Shown here: piece by piece, positions 1-5,573 of the stretch
How the letters are laid out: every line of letters begins with the position of its first letter
Numbering within the stretch: the first letter of the stretch is position 1
NCBI GenBank assembly: GCA_045805185.1
Contig: JBJMLS010000058.1
Location: forward strand, 1-8,462
Reading direction: 5' to 3'
Length of the DNA: 8,462 nt
From: JAHEYF01 sp045805185
GTDB lineage: Bacteria; Bacteroidota; Bacteroidia; B-17B0; Aurantibacillaceae
The notes under the pieces: generated by a model
The model's input: only the letters and a program-made list of their open reading frames with translations
Databases searched by the model: none
What the model was told of the DNA's origin: nothing
Translations under genes and position numbers: made by a program

Positions 1-122
1 CTCTGTTCATTTTACCGGCTCATCTTGCTCACGGGCTCATGGGAGATGGCAATAAGATCCCGCCCAAAGCAGCGGTTGTGTACGAGGTTGAAGTAGTATC
101 CGTAAAGCACAGCGATTCATGA
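1..122 (+). CDS. FKBP-type peptidyl-prolyl isomerase, C-terminal fragment (5' end outside window)
   Basis: The frame starting at base 3 is open from the window edge to the TGA at 120-122 and encodes the last 39 residues of an FKBP domain. The visible part has the strand LFILPAHLAHG, a loop containing KIPPKA, and the final strand VVYEVEVVSV, matching the end of an FKBP fold. At the position of the FKBP12 active-site Tyr82 (usually AYG) this protein has His (AHG), and the last-strand aromatic is Tyr rather than Phe, so the site is probably altered. Its stop codon overlaps the ATG of the next gene (ATGA at 119-122), which implies translational coupling and one operon with the three FKBP genes downstream. 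Signal peptide and any N-terminal domain lie outside the window; by analogy with its neighbours it is probably an envelope lipoprotein, which is inference. Confidence 0.85.
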   Translation, partial: LFILPAHLAHGLMGDGNKIPPKAAVVYEVEVVSVKHSDS

Positions 123-1015
123 GTATGAAAAACAAAAAATTACTTTTGTTCTTTCAGGCTCTGGCATTAGTCCTGATCACGTCCTGTACGAGAGAAGAAA
201 AGATTAAAGGATATACGGAAACCGATACTCATCTTTTTTACAAGCTGCTTGCGATTGGTGACGGGAAAAAAAATGCAAAGTCAGGGGATTGGCTGGTAAT
301 GGAAGCCATCTACAGAACTCAGGATGATTCTGTTTTCTGGGATTCCAGGCACGATGTTGCGGGGCCCTACTACCTTGTTTTTAAGGACCGCTGTCAGACC
401 GGGTGCTTCAATGAGTACTTTCCAAAAATGGCTGAAGGCGACAGTCTTTCTTTTCTTGTGAAAAAAGAAGCTTTTTATAAAGAGATCTTTAATTCGGCCA
501 TACCTGTCTTCTCGGAAAAGGATAGCGTGGTGAAAGCGGAACTAAAGCTGCTTAAAATTACCGACGCCTCATCTTATCCCGCTTACCTTGCTGAGTTTAA
601 GCGCAGAAAAGAAGAGGCAGGAGAAAATGAGTACAGCCAGATGGATAAGTATGCCACTGAGAATTTCAATAGCGATTTCCTGTACAAAAACGGAATGTAC
701 ATCCAGTTTGTAAAGCGTACCAGTGACTCCCTTGTGAAAAAAGGAGCGGAAGTCACCCTGAGTTATAAAGGTTATCATCTCGACGGAAGACTCGTGGATT
801 ATACTCCCGGCGATAAACCATTTGAAATTATTTATGGTGAAAAAGACCAGTTATTGCAGGGTTTGCAATATGGAATAAGTTTGATGAAAAAAGGCGAATC
901 CGCGAAATTTATATTACCTTCGCACCTTGCTTTTGGAGAGCAGGGAAGCAGTGATGGAAGTATAGCCCCGCATTCGCCGCTGGTATATGAAGTTGAAATA
1001 ATAAATGTAAAATAA
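119..1015 (+). CDS. Lipoprotein with two FKBP-like domains, C-terminal PPIase site degenerate
   Basis: The 298-residue protein starts with a lipoprotein signal peptide: basic MSMKNKK, a hydrophobic stretch, and lipobox LITSC with lipid cysteine C23. Residues 24-30 (TREEKIK) include two acidic residues just after the cysteine, as seen in Bacteroidota surface lipoproteins. Residues about 36-148 look like a strongly diverged FKBP fold with a CxxxC pair (C92, C96). A charged helical linker (about 155-185) leads to a clearer FKBP domain at about 190-298. There Y216 and D227 are kept, but Phe36 of FKBP12 is replaced by V226, the Trp59 floor residue by L249 (QGL for the usual PGW), Tyr82 by F272 and Phe99 by Y290. 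Isomerase activity is therefore doubtful and a chaperone or binding role is possible. The start at 119 overlaps the upstream stop; an in-frame ATG at 125 is an alternative. The next gene follows after 8 bases. Confidence 0.88.
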   Translation: MSMKNKKLLLFFQALALVLITSCTREEKIKGYTETDTHLFYKLLAIGDGKKNAKSGDWLVMEAIYRTQDDSVFWDSRHDVAGPYYLVFKDRCQTGCFNEYFPKMAEGDSLSFLVKKEAFYKEIFNSAIPVFSEKDSVVKAELKLLKITDASSYPAYLAEFKRRKEEAGENEYSQMDKYATENFNSDFLYKNGMYIQFVKRTSDSLVKKGAEVTLSYKGYHLDGRLVDYTPGDKPFEIIYGEKDQLLQGLQYGISLMKKGESAKFILPSHLAFGEQGSSDGSIAPHSPLVYEVEIINVK

Positions 1016-1023
1016 TTAAAAAA

Positions 1024-1947
1024 ATGAATTGTAAAAAAGTATTGATCGCAGCTGCAGGTTTAACCTTGTTGATGAGCGCCTGCAAGTCTGAAGATCCCCG
1101 TTTTCCGGGTTATGAAAAAACAGAGTCCGGTTCGTATTTTAAAGAATATTCAAAGGGAGACCAGTCAAAGGCAATTAATGCCGGCGATGTGATCTTCCTG
1201 CGCCAGATCATGACCACAGAAAAAGATTCGGTATTGTTCGATTATAAAACCATGATGGCGCCCGGCGAGCCTTATGCAGTGAAAGTGGATACTTCCAAAT
1301 ACCCGGGAGATATGTTTGAGATGTTACTGAAGCTGCATGTCGGCGACAGTGTTTCTTTCTGTATTCCTGTTGATACCATGTGGAAGCGTTATTACAATCA
1401 GCCTTTGCCGCCATTTCTCGCAAAAGGTTCCTGCATTAAATACTACCTGAAAGTTGACAGCGCTTATTCCAAAGATAAGGTTGCCGGTATTGAAAAGAAG
1501 AACCGTGAAGCACAGCAGGTAGCCATGGAAAAATACAAAGTAAGAGAGGATAGCCTTATCGCTTCTTATGTAGCGCAAAACAAGATCACAGTTAAGCCAT
1601 CCGAGTCCGGCCTGTATTTTATTGAAAAATCAAAAGGCAAGGGTCCTAAGCTCAAGCCCGGTGATATGATCGAAGCAAAGTATAAGGGAATGTTCACCAA
1701 TGGAAAAGTATTCGACTCTTCTGAGGGACATCCTGAAGCGTTTGTGTTTCAGGCTGGGGTTGGTCAGGTAATTCCGGGTTGGGATGAAGCGCTCATGCAG
1801 ATGAGCGTAGGCAGCAAAGCCATGCTGATCGTTCCATCGCAGATCGCTTACGGTCCCCAAGGCTCTGGTCCAATTGGCCCTTTTACTCCTTTAGTATTCG
1901 AAATGGAAGTTGTCAGTATAAAACCGGCTCCTGCGAACCCTAAATAA
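1024..1947 (+). CDS. FKBP-type peptidyl-prolyl cis-trans isomerase lipoprotein, two-domain
   Basis: The 307-residue protein has a lipoprotein signal peptide ending in LMSAC with lipid cysteine C20, followed by KSED, an acidic stretch that may direct surface export. Residues about 35-148 form a diverged FKBP-like domain laid out as in the preceding protein. A charged helical linker (150-185) joins it to a C-terminal FKBP domain (about 190-300). That domain keeps the full active-site set: Y220 (KYKG), F230-D231 (VFDSS), V249-I250 and W253 (VIPGW), Y276 (AYG) and F292 in the last strand. It should catalyse cis-trans isomerisation of X-Pro bonds in envelope proteins. The ATG is preceded by an A-rich run (TTAAAAAAA), a start context shared with the next gene and typical of Bacteroidota. 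Gaps of 8 and 13 bases to its neighbours place it in the FKBP operon. Confidence 0.92.
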   Translation: MNCKKVLIAAAGLTLLMSACKSEDPRFPGYEKTESGSYFKEYSKGDQSKAINAGDVIFLRQIMTTEKDSVLFDYKTMMAPGEPYAVKVDTSKYPGDMFEMLLKLHVGDSVSFCIPVDTMWKRYYNQPLPPFLAKGSCIKYYLKVDSAYSKDKVAGIEKKNREAQQVAMEKYKVREDSLIASYVAQNKITVKPSESGLYFIEKSKGKGPKLKPGDMIEAKYKGMFTNGKVFDSSEGHPEAFVFQAGVGQVIPGWDEALMQMSVGSKAMLIVPSQIAYGPQGSGPIGPFTPLVFEMEVVSIKPAPANPK

Positions 1948-1960
1948 AATCTTAAAAAAA

Positions 1961-3139
1961 ATGAAAGCACTAAAATTTTTATCAGTTATCATGCTAAGCG
2001 CTTCGGTTGCTTTAGCGCAAACCGCTATTAAGTCGAAGCCTGTTAAAAACCCTAAACCCGTGAAAACAGCATCAGGATTGGAATACACCATTACTTCAAA
2101 AGGAAATGGAAAAAAGCCGGTAGCCGGCGATAAGGTAAAAGTACATTATACAGGAACTTTACTCGATGGAACCAAGTTCGACAGTTCTGTTGACCGCGGC
2201 CAGCCCTTCAGCTTTGAGCTGGGAAAAGGCGCAGTCATCAAGGGTTGGGACGAGGGCATTGCTCTCCTCAATGTAGGTGATAAAGCCACACTGGTTATTC
2301 CCGCTGAATTGGGATATGGAGCACAGGCAAACGGAAAGATCCCGGCTAACTCAGTACTGAAGTTTGATGTAGAGTTGTTGGATATTGTTGCGGCGCCAAA
2401 GCCCTGGGACATTACCGGTAAAAAAGTAGAGAAGACAGCTTCAGGCTTGGGTTATGTGATCCTGAGCAAAGGTAAGTCACAAAAGAAAGCTGCCAAAGGC
2501 GATAAAGTAAAAGTACATTACAGCGGTTATTTCACTGACGGAAAAAAGTTCGATTCTTCTGTTGAACGCGGTGAGCCGATCGAGTTCCAGGTAGGAAAAG
2601 GACAGGTGATCCCGGGTTGGGACGAAGGTTTATTGTTGCTGAATGTTGGAGATAAGGCCAAGCTGATCATCCCATATAATTTAGCTTATGGCGAGCAGGG
2701 TCGTGGTCCTATTCCTGCAAAAGCCGATCTTATTTTTGATGTGGAACTGATCGATGTGAAAGAGACCGTTAAGCCGGTTGCCTTTAATATTGAAGGAAAA
2801 GATGTATTGGAAACTGCAAGCGGGTTAAAATACATTGTAGTTCAGAAAGGAACAGGAAAAGAAGCGCAAGTTGGGAGCAAAGTAAAAGTTCATTATACCG
2901 GATACCTGGAGAATGGAGATATTTTCGATTCTTCTGTTGAGCGCGGCCAGCCATTTGAGTTCCCATTAGGACAGGGACAAGTGATCAAAGGTTGGGACGA
3001 AGGTGTTGCATTGATGCAGGCCGGAGGTAAATACCGCCTGATCATTCCTTACGAATTGGCTTACGGTGAAAAAGGCTATGGCCCGATCCCTCCAAAAGCA
3101 AAGCTTGTATTTGATGTGGAATTACTGGAAGTGAATTAA
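1961..3139 (+). CDS. Exported peptidyl-prolyl isomerase with three tandem FKBP domains
   Basis: The 392-residue protein begins with a Sec signal peptide, residues 1-19 ending ALA before Q20, without a lipobox, so it should be a soluble periplasmic or secreted protein. A Lys/Pro-rich stretch (about 24-35) leads into three FKBP domains at about 37-142, 160-266 and 286-391. Each keeps the catalytic set: Y63/Y187/Y312, F73-D74/F197-D198/F322-D323, W96/W220/W345, Y119/Y243/Y368 and F135/F259/F384. All three should be active proline isomerases, and multidomain FKBPs often combine isomerase and chaperone activity. Each domain begins with TASGL after a short linker; the linkers before domains 2 and 3 share an I-x-G-K pattern, so the gene arose by internal duplication. 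It is the last gene of the operon, with a hairpin terminator 21 bases after the stop. Confidence 0.95.
   Translation: MKALKFLSVIMLSASVALAQTAIKSKPVKNPKPVKTASGLEYTITSKGNGKKPVAGDKVKVHYTGTLLDGTKFDSSVDRGQPFSFELGKGAVIKGWDEGIALLNVGDKATLVIPAELGYGAQANGKIPANSVLKFDVELLDIVAAPKPWDITGKKVEKTASGLGYVILSKGKSQKKAAKGDKVKVHYSGYFTDGKKFDSSVERGEPIEFQVGKGQVIPGWDEGLLLLNVGDKAKLIIPYNLAYGEQGRGPIPAKADLIFDVELIDVKETVKPVAFNIEGKDVLETASGLKYIVVQKGTGKEAQVGSKVKVHYTGYLENGDIFDSSVERGQPFEFPLGQGQVIKGWDEGVALMQAGGKYRLIIPYELAYGEKGYGPIPPKAKLVFDVELLEVN
2069..3133 (+). repeat. Three tandem FKBP-coding repeats inside one gene
   Basis: Three in-frame repeat units, at about 2069-2386, 2438-2758 and 2816-3133, encode the FKBP domains, with starts spaced about 369 and 378 bases apart. 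Some segments are close at DNA level: a 17-base stretch beginning TTCGATTCTTCTG is identical at 2549-2565 and 2924-2940, and the AAAGTACATTA region recurs at the start of units 1 and 2. This points to fairly recent duplication, strong constraint, or homogenisation between units. Confidence 0.85.
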
Positions 3140-3160
3140 AAGAAAAAAGAAATTAATAAG

Positions 3161-3192
3161 CCCCTGACTGTAGCGTCAGGGGTTTTTGTTTT
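3161..3192 (+). terminator. Hairpin terminator of the FKBP operon, probably bidirectional
   Basis: A perfect 8-bp stem CCCCTGAC (3161-3168) / GTCAGGGG (3175-3182) encloses the 6-base loop TGTAGC and is followed by TTTTTGTTTT, the classic intrinsic terminator layout. The other side of the stem is A-rich (3137-3159), which reads as a T-rich tail on the - strand, so the same hairpin can also end transcription of the convergent membrane-protein gene whose stop is at 3198. Confidence 0.92.
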
Positions 3193-3197
3193 GGGGG

Positions 3198-4007
3198 CTA
3201 CCCAAAAAAACCTTCTCTCCACAGCGCTGCCAGGTCCATACTGAGCGCTACTGAAATGTGAAGAAAGAAACCAAGAAAAATGCTGTTGTTCCGGAAGCTT
3301 AAAAATCCAAGTACGATCCCTGCTACGATTGCTGCAATAGTTTCCGGCATGGGTTTGCCGAAATGGATCATGCAGTAGGGGATAGTCATTACAAAAACAG
3401 AATAGATCCCGAGCTTATTCTTCAGCCCGTTCACCATAAAGCCCCGGAAGAAAAATTCCAGACAGAAAAACTGCGAAAAATAGAAGAGCTCCCAGGTCCA
3501 GAAGTTGGGCCAAAGCAATTCGCCCTGCTTTATGTTATAGAAGGGATACCTGTCCTGGAAACTCTGCGTGCCTGAAAAATAAAGTACCAGCGGAATCATA
3601 AAACAAAGCATGAGCAGGTAAAGTTTCCAACCGCCTTTTTCAAACCCTAAACGCAAACCGAAATCTGCAGGCTTGGCTTTCAATACAAAGCGAATGAAAA
3701 GTAAGGGAACTAAAAAATAAAAAGTATCGAGAATGATCACCCAAAACATTAACCGGTTCAATTCCGGATTAGGACCGTAAAAGCAAAAGTCATTGAGCTG
3801 ATCGGCGAAGCTCTCAAGTCCGATATTTCTAAGGAATGAAATAGTAAAGCTGGCCTCTCCAAAATAATGAATGCAACTTAAACAGAGCGGAACCAGTAGA
3901 AATACCAGTACCTCTTTTTTATCCGGGAACTTAAAATCGTTGATCAGGGCTTTTAACACTCTGCGAAAATACTTATACCTTTTATTCTGGTGAAGCTTAT
4001 TGATCAA
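3198..4007 (-). CDS. CPBP-family intramembrane protease-like protein (non-canonical motif 1)
   Basis: This 269-residue hydrophobic protein has about seven membrane segments (near residues 33-50, 86-109, 127-145, 170-192, 201-215, 222-238 and 243-260). Residues LEFFFRG (183-189) match motif 1 of the CPBP (CAAX-protease/bacteriocin-processing) family, but the first of the two usual glutamates is L183; E184 and R188 remain. YCMIH (211-215) corresponds to motif 2 (FxxxH) with H215, and H250 to motif 3. The family cleaves or binds substrates within the membrane; the lost glutamate makes activity uncertain, and the substrate is unknown. The start is unclear: no in-frame ATG exists before the first membrane segment, so TTG at 4007 (used here) or GTG at 3959 (residue 17) is likely. 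An ATG at 4028 is cut off by an in-frame TAA at 4011-4013. It converges with the FKBP operon and diverges from the peptidase gene. Confidence 0.82.
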   Translation of the reverse strand: MINKLHQNKRYKYFRRVLKALINDFKFPDKKEVLVFLLVPLCLSCIHYFGEASFTISFLRNIGLESFADQLNDFCFYGPNPELNRLMFWVIILDTFYFLVPLLFIRFVLKAKPADFGLRLGFEKGGWKLYLLMLCFMIPLVLYFSGTQSFQDRYPFYNIKQGELLWPNFWTWELFYFSQFFCLEFFFRGFMVNGLKNKLGIYSVFVMTIPYCMIHFGKPMPETIAAIVAGIVLGFLSFRNNSIFLGFFLHISVALSMDLAALWREGFFG

Positions 4008-4035
4008 TTGTTAATCAATAGTTTGCATTGTTAAT
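4000..4035. promoter_or_regulatory. Candidate operator: imperfect palindrome and 9-bp direct repeat in divergent gap
   Basis: Bases 4000-4018 form an imperfect palindrome with 8-base arms TTGATCAA and TTAATCAA (one mismatch). ATTGTTAAT occurs twice, at 4007-4015 and 4027-4035, so the copies start 20 bases apart, about two helical turns. The elements lie between the start of the membrane-protein gene and the candidate promoter of the peptidase gene, where a regulator could affect both. The region is AT-rich, so chance is a real alternative. Confidence 0.3.
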
Positions 4036-4052
4036 AAAATTATCTATTTTAG
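4022..4052 (+). promoter_or_regulatory. Candidate Bacteroidota-type promoter for the M23 peptidase gene
   Basis: TTTG at 4022-4025 matches the -33 element, and TATTTTAG at 4045-4052 matches the -7 element TAnnTTTG in all but one fixed base, separated by 19 bases, which is within the usual 19-21. Transcription would begin near 4059, only a few bases before the ATG at 4063, so the message would be almost leaderless. The motif match is visible; use as a promoter is inferred. Confidence 0.45.
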
Positions 4053-4062
4053 CCTTTCCCTG

Positions 4063-5052
4063 ATGAAGAACATACTGAGATACTTACTGTTCCTGCTGTT
4101 TGTGGCTTTTTGTCCCGCAACTTTTAAGGCTTCAGTTAGTGTATTCAAAGGCGATTCTTCCAGGCAGTCAACTCTCCAGCAGTCCATTCTTCATGTACCC
4201 GATACGGTTACTACAAAACAAAGATCGCTTTCACGCGATGAGCTCTTTTACCTCGTGGATTCACTGCTCGACCTTGACAGCATTAGTGTACGTGAAATTC
4301 AATTGGTGAATTATTACAGTGAGCTGCTGAAGGCTGAAAAACACTCCTGGTCAGCAATACCGGCTTCTGAATTTTACGAAGAATTTGACGAACAGGCTGT
4401 ATTTACCATCACTCCGGAAAATGAGTTCCCTGAAAGCCAGCTCCTCATTGTGCAGAGTGATTCGCTGGGAGCCTATCAGCATCCGCATTACGGCATCATT
4501 ACATCTAAATTCGGCTGGCGCGACGGGCGCATGCACAAAGGAATTGACATTGATCTCAAAAAGGGACAACCCATCACCGCTGCTTTTGACGGCATGGTGC
4601 GCGTTGCCCGGAAACAGGGAGGATTTGGAAATGTAGTGATCATCAGGCATTACAATGGCCTTGAAACGGTCTATGCGCACCTTTCAAAGATAAAAGTGAA
4701 GCCCGGGCAAGTGATTGCGGCCGGACAGCTTCTTGGGAATGGAGGATCCACGGGACATTCGAGCGGGCCGCACCTGCATTTCGAAGTTAGGTTCAAGGGA
4801 CAGGCCCTGAACGCCGCGAATTTCATTTCTTTTGCCGAGGGGAAATTTCAATGCGATACGCTAATGATCAAGCGCTCGCGCTGGGGCCTCACTGCTTATC
4901 CGTCCAGCGCCGCTCTTTATACCATCCAACGCGGCGACAGCTGGTTCGAGATCGCAAAACGATATGGAATAACAATGAAACAGCTTTGCGCCCTGAACGG
5001 TGTAGAGCGCCGGTATTACCTGAAAGTCGGACAGAAGCTCCGCATCAATTAA
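4063..5052 (+). CDS. Exported M23 (LytM-type) metallopeptidase with C-terminal LysM domain
   Basis: The 329-residue protein has an N-terminal signal peptide with probable cleavage near residue 23 (FKA); C17 is not in a valid lipobox. After a roughly 110-residue region with no recognised domain comes an M23 domain (about 140-252). It has the HxxxD zinc motif (H158, D162), catalytic H206 (YAHL) and the HLH motif (H237, H239). All zinc ligands are present, so it should be an active endopeptidase on peptidoglycan cross-links. A LysM domain (about 286-329, starting YTIQRGDSW) would anchor it to glycan. It acts in the periplasm, in cell-wall remodelling or division. LysM after rather than before M23 is the less usual order. 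It is transcribed alone, divergent from the CPBP gene, and followed by 131 non-coding bases. Confidence 0.92.
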   Translation: MKNILRYLLFLLFVAFCPATFKASVSVFKGDSSRQSTLQQSILHVPDTVTTKQRSLSRDELFYLVDSLLDLDSISVREIQLVNYYSELLKAEKHSWSAIPASEFYEEFDEQAVFTITPENEFPESQLLIVQSDSLGAYQHPHYGIITSKFGWRDGRMHKGIDIDLKKGQPITAAFDGMVRVARKQGGFGNVVIIRHYNGLETVYAHLSKIKVKPGQVIAAGQLLGNGGSTGHSSGPHLHFEVRFKGQALNAANFISFAEGKFQCDTLMIKRSRWGLTAYPSSAALYTIQRGDSWFEIAKRYGITMKQLCALNGVERRYYLKVGQKLRIN

Positions 5053-5114
5053 TTTCAATTGTCTTTTCGCGTCGCATTGATAGGCGCATCCTTAGCTGTT
5101 GAAGACATTTTAAT

Positions 5115-5163
5115 GTTTTCGGTCGTATTTTGGTTTTCGGTTTGAACTTATTTCTTAAATTTA
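5115..5163 (+). promoter_or_regulatory. Candidate promoter region with direct repeat upstream of the SiaC-like gene
   Basis: GTTTTCGGT occurs at 5115-5123 and again at 5133-5141, an 18-base period. TAAATTTA at 5156-5163 matches the -7 element TAnnTTTG except at the last base. The nearest TTTG upstream (5129-5132) is 23 bases away, slightly longer than the usual 19-21. A start near 5170 would leave a short leader before the ATG at 5184. No hairpin terminator for the preceding peptidase gene is visible in 5053-5183. Confidence 0.3.
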
Positions 5164-5183
5164 GCGGGAAGTAGAACGTATTT

Positions 5184-5573
5184 ATGGATTTGTTTTTCAG
5201 AGAGCCAACAGATAAGACACCTTTGATCATTTTTGACCCTGAGCAGGGAAAATTCGAGATCATCGGCGTATCGGTTCCTGAGAATGGAAAAGAATTCTAC
5301 CAACCGGCGCTGGAATGGTTGGGAAAGTTCATCGCCGGGGCTCCTGAGGAAATGGATTTCGTGATCAACCTGGATTATTTTAATATTTCTTCTTCGAAAA
5401 TGATCTTATTTGTCTTTTACAAGCTAATGGAGATCAGGCAGCAGGGAAAAAAAGTGAATGTGATCTGGTTCTATAACGATGAAGACCTGTATGAAGCGGG
5501 AGAAGACTACGAATACATCACCAAACTGAATTTTGAGTTTAAAAAAGTGAGTAAAAGCTATCTTGTTAACTAA
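5184..5573 (+). CDS. SiaC-type regulatory phosphoprotein (DUF1987)
   Basis: The 129-residue protein matches the SiaC/DUF1987 family along its whole length: TPLIIFDPEQGKFEI, the VPEN-x5-Y block (31-39), ALEWL, LDYFNxSSSK (63-72), and WFYNDED-x-EAGED near 95-108. The family is known from Pseudomonas aeruginosa SiaC, which binds a diguanylate cyclase and is switched by a kinase/phosphatase pair acting on a threonine in the segment aligning to YFNTSS. Here that position is I68 (NISSS), so either S69 or S70 takes over or the protein is not switched this way. There is no signal peptide, so it is cytoplasmic. No kinase, PP2C phosphatase or GGDEF gene is nearby. Its stop overlaps the next start (TAATG at 5571-5575), so the two products are co-translated, though no functional link is obvious. 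Confidence 0.88.
   Translation: MDLFFREPTDKTPLIIFDPEQGKFEIIGVSVPENGKEFYQPALEWLGKFIAGAPEEMDFVINLDYFNISSSKMILFVFYKLMEIRQQGKKVNVIWFYNDEDLYEAGEDYEYITKLNFEFKKVSKSYLVN

Noticed and set aside
119..1015. Naming this gene gldI (gliding-motility FKBP lipoprotein)
   Set aside because: It is longer, with an extra N-terminal domain, the active site is degenerate, and no gliding genes are adjacent.
2146..2966. Open frames on the - strand within the FKBP genes
   Set aside because: They lie opposite strongly conserved coding sequence and encode no recognisable protein; they are shadows of the FKBP repeats.
4351..4680. 109-codon - strand open frame inside the M23 peptidase gene
   Set aside because: It is antisense to the catalytic domain, has no family resemblance and no start context.
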